A DNA stretch of 19,824 bases from positions 22,297 through 42,120 of the forward strand of contig DJXI01000024.1 in the NCBI GenBank assembly GCA_002449695.1, in the 5' to 3' direction. Position 1 is the stretch's first letter, and each line of letters begins with the position of its first letter. Source of the DNA: Verrucomicrobia bacterium UBA7008 (GTDB taxonomy: Bacteria; Verrucomicrobiota; Kiritimatiellia; RFP12; UBA1067). Below, in pieces: positions 7,484-14,900 of the stretch. A program made the position numbers and the translations under genes. The notes beneath the pieces were generated by a model. It made no database searches. It was not told the origin of the DNA and worked only from the letters and a program-made list of their open reading frames with translations.

Positions 7484-8877
7484 GATTCGCTCCTCAGTTC
7501 CATGTAGGTCCACTTCCTCTCGCGCCCCCAGTTGATCGCGAGATGGTTGCGCAGCGCGCGCTCGCGCATGCCGCTCAGGCCATAGTGCCCCGTCTCGGGC
7601 CCGAGCGCGTTCGACAGCTCGAACGGCGCGCCGTCGTTCAGCACGCGCAGCACGTAGCCCGCGGGCGCGACCGGGTCGCACGTGAAGACGATCTGGCGCG
7701 CGCGGCCGTGCTTGAGCGCGTTCGTCGTCGCCTCGCGCAGAATGAGGATGATGTCCTGGTAGAGGCCCGCGCTCAGCGTCTCGGGCAGGCCGCGCAGACA
7801 CGTGCGCACCTTCACGCCCGTCTTCTCGATCGAGCGCGCCATGTCGCCGATCGCCTCCGCCGGCGGCCTGTCGCCGAAGCCCGCGCCGCGCAGGTTCATG
7901 ACGGCGCTGCGCACCTCCGCCTTCGCGTTCGCCAGAAGGCCCGCGAGCGCCTTCATCGCCTCCACCACGTCGGCGGGCACGTCCTCCAGCCCCAGCACGC
8001 CCGCCGCGATCAGATTCGCGCCCGCGAGGTGCTGCTCGATCGTGTCGTGGAGGTCCGCGGCCATGCGCTTGCGCTCCTCGGCGATCACCTCCTCGCGCCG
8101 GCGTTCGCGCGCCGCGCGGATCCAGAGCGTGAAGAACATGCCCGCGAAAAAGAGCAGCACCAGGCCGAAGAGCACCGACGCCACGAGCAGGATGCGCGGC
8201 ACCTGATCGGTGCGCAGCAGCGTGATATGATCCTCGTCGGCGACCTCCAGCTCCGCGTCGAGGAAGTCGCCGTCCTTGCCGTAGCGGCTGATCGCCACGC
8301 CCTCGGCGCGCACCTCCTCGCCCGTGTACCGGTCCGCGTCCAGCGCGCCCGCGACACGCAGATGGGCCGTGTACTTGTCGATGGAGAGCGCGACGAGCGA
8401 GACCGAGCCCGTCGGCGAATCCTCGACGCGCACCTCGCGCACGGTGCCGCGCAGCGACACGCGCCGGCCCGCGAGCATCCCCTGCCGGAAATCGTACTGC
8501 TTCGCGCCCGCGGCCGGGGCGAGCGTCATCGCGCGGATGAACTCCACGCGCTTCGCCGCCACCGTCGCCGCGCCGTCGCGCCAGACGGGCGTGCCCTCCA
8601 CCTGCACGTAGTCGCCGAACTGCGGCGCCGCCTCGTCCGGCGGCGCGAGGACCGTCAGACCCGGCCGGCGCGGCGTCTCGGCGGCGGCGATGACGAAACG
8701 CCCCGCGTCGATGCCCGAGACGAACGTGACGACGCCGTTGACGACGACCGGCCCCGTCGCGGCGACGGCGGACTCGTCCAGGGCGGCGAACTGCGCGACC
8801 GTGAGCACCTTCGGTTCGGCCGCGAACGCGCCGCCGGCGAGCAGCGCGAGGGCCGTGAGGAGAACTTTTGCCTGCAT
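7480..8877 (-). CDS. Membrane sensor histidine kinase (HisKA_3 type) with OB-like periplasmic domain
   Basis: The 465-residue protein senses an unknown signal outside the inner membrane and phosphorylates the adjacent regulator. Order: signal peptide or first anchor (M1-A19, LLAGGAFA); a periplasmic region of about 205 residues with two similar beta-rich parts (VVVNGVVTFV..GRFVIA..GDYVQVEGTP and VSLRGTVREV..GEEVRAEG), which look like tandem OB folds; one membrane helix at about 228-253; the dimerisation/phosphoacceptor box ERKRMAADLHDTIEQH with H277; and an ATPase domain with N box REATTNALKH (N386), LNDGAPF and GLSGMRERA. The start MQAKVLL is chosen for its signal peptide; an upstream in-frame ATG at 8913 would add a basic, unlikely extension over the promoter. 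No Shine-Dalgarno is present. It overlaps the regulator gene by four bases. The ligand cannot be told from sequence. Confidence 0.92.
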   Translation of the reverse strand: MQAKVLLTALALLAGGAFAAEPKVLTVAQFAALDESAVAATGPVVVNGVVTFVSGIDAGRFVIAAAETPRRPGLTVLAPPDEAAPQFGDYVQVEGTPVWRDGAATVAAKRVEFIRAMTLAPAAGAKQYDFRQGMLAGRRVSLRGTVREVRVEDSPTGSVSLVALSIDKYTAHLRVAGALDADRYTGEEVRAEGVAISRYGKDGDFLDAELEVADEDHITLLRTDQVPRILLVASVLFGLVLLFFAGMFFTLWIRAARERRREEVIAEERKRMAADLHDTIEQHLAGANLIAAGVLGLEDVPADVVEAMKALAGLLANAKAEVRSAVMNLRGAGFGDRPPAEAIGDMARSIEKTGVKVRTCLRGLPETLSAGLYQDIILILREATTNALKHGRARQIVFTCDPVAPAGYVLRVLNDGAPFELSNALGPETGHYGLSGMRERALRNHLAINWGRERKWTYMELRSES

Positions 8878-8884
8878 GACCCGT

Positions 8885-8893
8885 ATTTTATCA
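8885..8893 (-). promoter_or_regulatory. Extended -10 promoter element before the kinase gene
   Basis: The minus strand reads TTTTGATAAAAT, with hexamer TAAAAT at 8890-8885 and seven bases to the ATG at 8877. The predicted start of transcription is at about 8878, giving an essentially leaderless message. The -35 zone (about 8908-8913) is not consensus (GTGCGT), which fits an activator-dependent promoter. The 9-mer is identical to that before bamA. Confidence 0.55.
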
Positions 8894-8912
8894 AAACCAC
8901 GCCGCCGACGCA

Positions 8913-8928
8913 CTACCCGATGGGGTAG
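8913..8928. promoter_or_regulatory. Candidate operator: perfect 6-4-6 palindrome upstream of the kinase gene
   Basis: The plus strand reads CTACCCGATGGGGTAG, a perfect 6-bp inverted repeat around four bases. Its centre (8920.5) lies at about -42 from the predicted kinase start, the usual place for an activator overlapping a weak -35. A dimeric regulator such as the neighbouring LuxR-type protein could bind. The half-site TACCC resembles the TACC core of NarL sites, but the spacing differs from the known 7-2-7 arrangement. Binding is inference. Confidence 0.45.
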
Positions 8929-8973
8929 ATTTTCAACACCGCCGCAGGTGCGGCCGGCCGTCCTTGCCGCGAC

Positions 8974-8992
8974 GCCGGCTCGTTCTGCCGGC
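8974..8992 (-). terminator. Hairpin at the end of the giant lyase gene
   Basis: A perfect 6-bp stem GCCGGC/GCCGGC with a 7-base loop AGAACGA starts at the last base of the lyase stop codon (TAG). No T-tract follows, so it would be a weak intrinsic terminator or an mRNA 3' stabiliser. A further short hairpin CCGC-ACCT-GCGG lies at 8942-8953. The 114-base gap otherwise holds only the kinase promoter and palindrome. Confidence 0.35.
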
Positions 8993-11900
8993 TATTTCTG
9001 GAAGAGATTGACCTTGACCCGGTAGAACCCGGCCCCGTCATGGTGCGGCACGACGAGGTTTGTCGCCCTGTCGTTCAGGAGCGACGCCGCTTCGACGCGC
9101 GGGCCTTCCGTCATGGCGCCGCTCGGCGTGCCGCTTGACTCGACCGAGTAGTACAGGCCCGGGATGACGCTGTAGATGCGCAGAGGCGTATCCCCGCGCG
9201 CCTCGGCGACTGTCGGAAGACCGCCGACCAGCTCTTCGGCGACGCCCTGCGCCGATTCGGCGATCTCCGCTTTCGCCGCAGGCGTCAGTTCCGTCGAAAC
9301 GACATACACGTCTGGATCGGCCGTCTCGTTCAAAACCAGCTCGAAGAGACTGCGGAAACGATAGATCTCATCCATCGCGAATTTGAAGTTGTTGTCCCCG
9401 TAGTTATCCGGCACTCCGTAGACGCGGCCTTTGTGCATGATGTAGGAAGCGTCGCGGAAGGAGAGATTTCCGACGGAATAGCGGGCCGCCACGTCCTTCT
9501 TGGCGCTCGGCGGTTCATAACCCTCGTTGGCGACAACCGTGACGTAACCGCCCGTGTAAAGATTGCTCGTATCCCACGTGAAATCCTTGTCCGGCACGGC
9601 CGGGCTGATTGCCGAGAACGTGCCGCTGAACTTCGGGATGCCGTCGCTGGCAAACACATAGTACTTGTCGCCGTTGTTGAAGAGCTCGATATTGCCGGTG
9701 TTCAGTTCAAGCGTGGTGCCGGACCTGATCGTCCAGGTCGTGCCGGTGTTCGCCTTGAAACAGTTGCTCTTCGCACCCTTCGAGGACGACCAGAAGAGCG
9801 GCACCTTGCACGTGCTGCCGCCGGAGAGCGTGACATCGCCGTTCGTGCGCAGCGACTTGTTGTAAAGCGTCTCGTCGCCCGCTTCAAGCGTCGCGCCGCT
9901 GTCGACGGTGATCGTCCCGTTCACCGTTCCCTCGCCCTTCAGCGTCGCGCCGTCGTTCACGGTCACGGCGCTGCCGGGCGGCAGCGAGCCGTTCACGATC
10001 AACGTGCCGCCCTTCACCGTCGTCGTGCCGGTGTGGATGTTGTTGCCGTTCAGCCGCCAGTAGCCGTTGCCGACCTTGATGATGTTGTTACGGCCCGTAT
10101 TGCTGGATGTGGCCGCGTAATCGGTGATGACGCCGTTGAACGTCTCGTCGGAATTCGCGGAACCGATGTACCAGTAGGTGTGCGCGCCGCCGTTCTTCAG
10201 GTCGGAGCCCCTCAGCTGCGTGCCCGAGTCGCCGGAAAGGCCGCCGAGATAGTTGGTGGAGCTGGCGGTCTTGGCGGCCATCCCGATCGTGCCCGTCAGC
10301 CGGAAGCGCGTATTCTTGCTGTTCCACTTCCCTTCATGCAGGAAGACGGCGCCGCTGGCCGTGCCGTTGGCGATGATGTCGCCCTCGAAGTTGCCGATCT
10401 TGGAACTCTTGCCGATGTAGGAGCGGACATAGGAGATGTTGAACTGCACCGTTCCGTTGCCCGTGAGATGGCTGTCCATGTAGCAGTGCGTCGCGAGCGT
10501 GATGTACGAGGTCGTGTTCTCCTCCGCCTGAATCGGCACGCTGTACGTCTGGTACTCCTCGTTGGCGCTCGCGAACATGAGGTGACCGCCCGCGAGCACG
10601 ATGTTCGTCACGGTGTTGCCGTTCGCGAAATTCCGCGCGGACCCCGTTCCGCCGGTCGTCGAAAGATAGAGCGTGCCGCGCCGGATGACCGCGCCGCGCT
10701 TCTTGCTGCCGAAGAACGTGTTGGCGTCGGGGATCGTCAGCATGCCGTCACCGCCATCGAGCACGAAGTCGCCCGGTCCGTCGATCGCGCCTGTCAGCGT
10801 CAGGCTGGACCCGGACACGCCGAAGGACGAGGTGCGCCGGAACTGCATGCCGCGGTCGGACGACGCCGCGCCGCCCGTGTAGACGTAGCCGCCGCCGTCG
10901 AACACCCAGTTCACCGGATCGGACGTGGACGCGCCGAGCGACGAGGAGTTGCCGCCGTTGGCGATGGTGTCGAAGTAGATCGTACCCTCGTGGTTCACGA
11001 TCTTGCCCTTGTAGCCGCTCGAACCGACGAGCGTGAGCGAACCAGTGTTGCCCTTGTTGATCGAGGTGTTCGCGTCGCTCGCCCAGTTGCCGAGATAGCC
11101 GAGCTTGCGCAAGGTCAGGTCGCCCGTGCCATTCACGACGATCGATTCGGGGTAGACCCAGTTCTGGATGTTGACCGTCTGCGTGCCTTCGGTGTTCAGC
11201 AGAACCTTGCCGCCGTCCTGGAAGAACACGTTCTCCACCCAGTAGCGGTGGGTCGCGTCCCAGAAGGCCTGGCCGTCGGCGAGCGTGTAGTCCTGCTCGT
11301 AGGTGTCGATATCCACTTCGGCGCTCTCGTTCGCGCGGGTGCTCACCCGGAGCGTCGCGTAATCCGAATATTTCGTCACGCCGTGATCGCTGCCGACCGC
11401 CCGGACGCGGACGTTGTAGTACGTGCCGGGCGTGAGGCCGGTGATCTGGCAGTTGTTCGCATTCGCCTTCGTGCGGCCGACTTCCTTCCACTCGCCGTTG
11501 ATCTCGGCTTCGACCGAGAAGCCGAGATCACCGTAGGTGTAGTCGTGCCAGGTGAGCCGGATGGTCGTCGTCGTGTCGGAAACGGCCGAGAGTCCGACAG
11601 GCGCGCGCAGGAAGAACTGCCGGTCGTCCACGGTGATGGAGTTGATGTAGTTTTCAATGTTGTAGCGTCCGTTCGCCGCCTTGACGAGCGCGTCGTTCTT
11701 CGTGCGGTCCGTGCCGTTCGCATCCTCCCACCAGTCGGGCATGCCGTCGCCATCGCTGTCCGTCGCCTTGGCCGTGCCTTTCCACCAGCTCCAGTCTGTC
11801 GGCTTGCCGGTGAGAAGCGAGGACTCGTAAGTAATCAGGCCGCCGGACCGTCCGATAGAGTTCACTTCCTCGATCATCAGGCAGTCCGCCTGATCGCGGT

Positions 11901-14900
11901 ACGGGAGCGACGCGCCGACCTTGCGGAGGTTGTTGTCGAGCAGCGTGTCGCCTCCGTAGAGCGGCAGGTACGGGAAATCGACGCCGAGCGACGACTTATC
12001 GGTCGTATAGGCGCCGCCGCCCGTCTGTGAACCGTCGATGCACGAGCCGTCGAGCTTGCCGTTGCGGTTCTTATCCTGCCAGTTGTCGTGACCGTAGAAG
12101 CGGAAGTCGCTGTTGCCGCCGCCGAACGCATCAGCCGAGCCGCTGACCGGTCCGTTGATGAAGAGGTTGCCCTCGATCGTGCAGGAGCTCGAACCCGAGG
12201 AATCGCCGCCCATGATGTAGCAGCCGTTCTTCCAGTTGTAGACGATGTTGTTCGCGTACTGGTTGATGCCCTTCACCTTGTTGTTGCGCGTCGAGTTGTC
12301 GACGTAGAGGTTGCGGTAGAGCGTGATGTAGTCGGCCTGCATGAGGCCGCCCGCCGAGTGCGTCATCAGGCCCTGCCCGAAGATGCAGTTCTGAAGCGTG
12401 ATGTTCTGCGGCGGCGTGCCCTTGCCGTCGGGGTTGATCGAAAACGTCTCGTCGAGGCCCCACGAGAACGAGCAGTGGTCGAAGATCATGTTCGTGCCGT
12501 TGGCGATGCCGGCGCAGTCCTTGCCGGACGAGCCGTCGTGCCCCATGCGCCAGCGCAAATAGCGGCAGATGATGTTGCTCGCGCCGGAGAACGAACAGCC
12601 GTCGCCATAAACCGTGATGCCTTCGCCGGGCGCCGTCTGGCCGGCGATATACAGGTTCGAGGAGAACGTGATGCGCGAGGTGATGTTGATCACGCCCGAA
12701 ACGTCGAATACGATGATGCGGTTCGGTTTCGAGACGGCGTCGCGCAGCGTGCCGGAACCCGAGTTGGCAAGACTTGTGACATGGTAGATCGAGGGCGAGG
12801 ACGACGCGCGCACACCTTTCGCGAAGCGGCCCCAGCCGTGCGCGCCAGGAAACGCGAGCCCCTCCTCGTCGTCGGAAAGTTCTTCCTCATAGGCGTTGTC
12901 GTACTCGTTCGTGTCGCTGAAGCTGCCGATGTCGGCGCTGCCGTCATAGAAGCCCCACCAGCCGTCGCCGTAGTCGTAGAGCTCTTCCGCCGCGCCGTCC
13001 CAGACGAAACGGGGCGTTCCCTCGCAGTAGACGACTTTCTTCTTGGCCGAACTCTGATCGTGCCAGCCGGCCGGCAGGCGGATTGTCACGCTCTTGCCGG
13101 ATGCGCCCGTGATTTCAAGGATGTTGTGCGAGCTCGACGCAACGTAGGTCGCGCCATTCACGGCCGGTATCGTCAGCTTCCCGTCGCCCTGGTATATCAT
13201 TCCGCTGACTGTTGAGAGCGTTCCGTTTTCAACAGTGCCTGAGCCGGAGAAACTCTTGACCGTGACGTTCAGTCCGCCGAGATTCAGCGTCGCGCCCGAA
13301 GCCAGCGTCACGTCGTTCAGTTCGCAAAGCGGCTGGTAGACGAATTTCGGTTCGGTGAAACCCCACTTTGCCATGAGGTAGTCTTCCACGCCGACGCGCT
13401 CTTCGTCGTCAAGCTCGCGGCTGTAGAGCACGACTTCGCCCCATGTCATGGAAGAGCGGGCATCTCCGCACCTTATCTTGCTTGCCGAGCCTGACGTCCA
13501 CTTGCCGATTATCGACAAGACAAACGGTTCTGTCGTCAACGGACAACCACTCTCGCCGTTGTGCCACATTCCGTCGGTCGTCGCATCCCAATTGTTTGAT
13601 CCAGCGTAGCGACGCGCCCAAAAGTTGTTTACTTCGCCTCGGCGCTGGATACCCCATTTGTCCTGCGTACCATCCTGCAACAACCTGCACCAGGAAGGCG
13701 TAGTCACGCTCTGCACAACAGCAAATGTGGAAAGACTGGCCTTGCTTTCATTCAACTGCACGCAGAACGTATCGCTGTGGACCGCCGAGCGCCCATTGAT
13801 ATTGACGTCGGTCCAAACTAGGTCGCCGCCTGCGTTCGTGAAGTTCGAGTCGAAATTGTCTGCGGCAAAATCGTGATCAAGCGTGCAGCCGTCGAGATCG
13901 GCCGGCGTCCCGAGTTTCAGCGAGCCTTCGACATACACAGAGTTGGATAGCCTCCTGTGGCCGAGCCAGACGCGTTCTTCGCCGCCCGGAACCGACAAAC
14001 TGCCGTCGTCGTTGCTGAATACTATACCGGCATCGGACGAAACGCGCTTCGTGCCGTCGCCCGCAGTCGCCTTCGAGCCGGCGGGCACAATTACACTTCC
14101 GCAGCCGTCGGGAACGGTGATCGTCCCGGTGAAGCCGCTCATGTCGCCCGTGATCGTGAGCGTGCCCGCGCCGGACTTGTAGAGCGGCCCCGAACCCTTC
14201 ACCGGTGCGTCGATCGTCACGTCGAAGCTCTGCGTGTCGATCGTGCCGCCGCCGTCCCAGACGGTTGTCGTCGGGTAGCGCCCCTCGCTCCAGCTGTCGC
14301 CGATCAGCTGCGTCGCGGCGAGCGCGCGCAGCGTACCGCCGTTCAGGTGAATCTCACTCGAACCGTTCGTCGTATAACGCTGAATGTGCCACGCCTCAAG
14401 CGTGCCGCCGGATTCGAGCGTGATGCTCGTCGCCTTGCCACTGCCGCTCACGCCCAAGACGACCCACTTCGCCCAGCCCTCCGCCGACAGGCACTTGACG
14501 ACACCGTTGTTCCGGACAGTCAGGTGTCCGTCGCCGTTGTTGCCGATGTCGAGATCCTGGCAGGACCACACGCGCGCGCCGTCCACGACCAAACTGCCGC
14601 CGGCCTGACCGGTACCGATGTTCAAGCCTTGGTCGTCGCTTCCCGCCGTGCCGATAGTGATTCCATTTCCGTTCGAGCCCGAGAATGTCACCGTTCCCGA
14701 TGCGTCGTTCTCGATCCAGAGGCCCGTCATGATGCTGTACGCGCCCGCAAACGAGACCGCCGCCTGCGTGCCGTTCAGCTGGTTTCGGTGGAAGACATAG
14801 TTCGCCGCGCCGTCGAGCCGCGTATCCCAGTTGTCCGGATTCAGCCAGTCGGTCGCCGTCGCGCCGCCGCCCGCCGTCCAGTGGTTGTCGAAATTGGCGT

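Noticed and set aside
7484..7801. A longer response regulator start at 7801
   Set aside because: The added stretch is an arginine/alanine-rich shadow of the kinase gene. The receiver domain begins exactly at MIKVVVIDDH, which has a Shine-Dalgarno and the ATGA overlap.
9433..12030. An 865-codon plus-strand open frame opposite the giant lyase
   Set aside because: Composition is R/V/A/D-rich without motifs or a ribosome site, while the opposite strand carries PL1 and FnIII motifs. Treated as a shadow frame.
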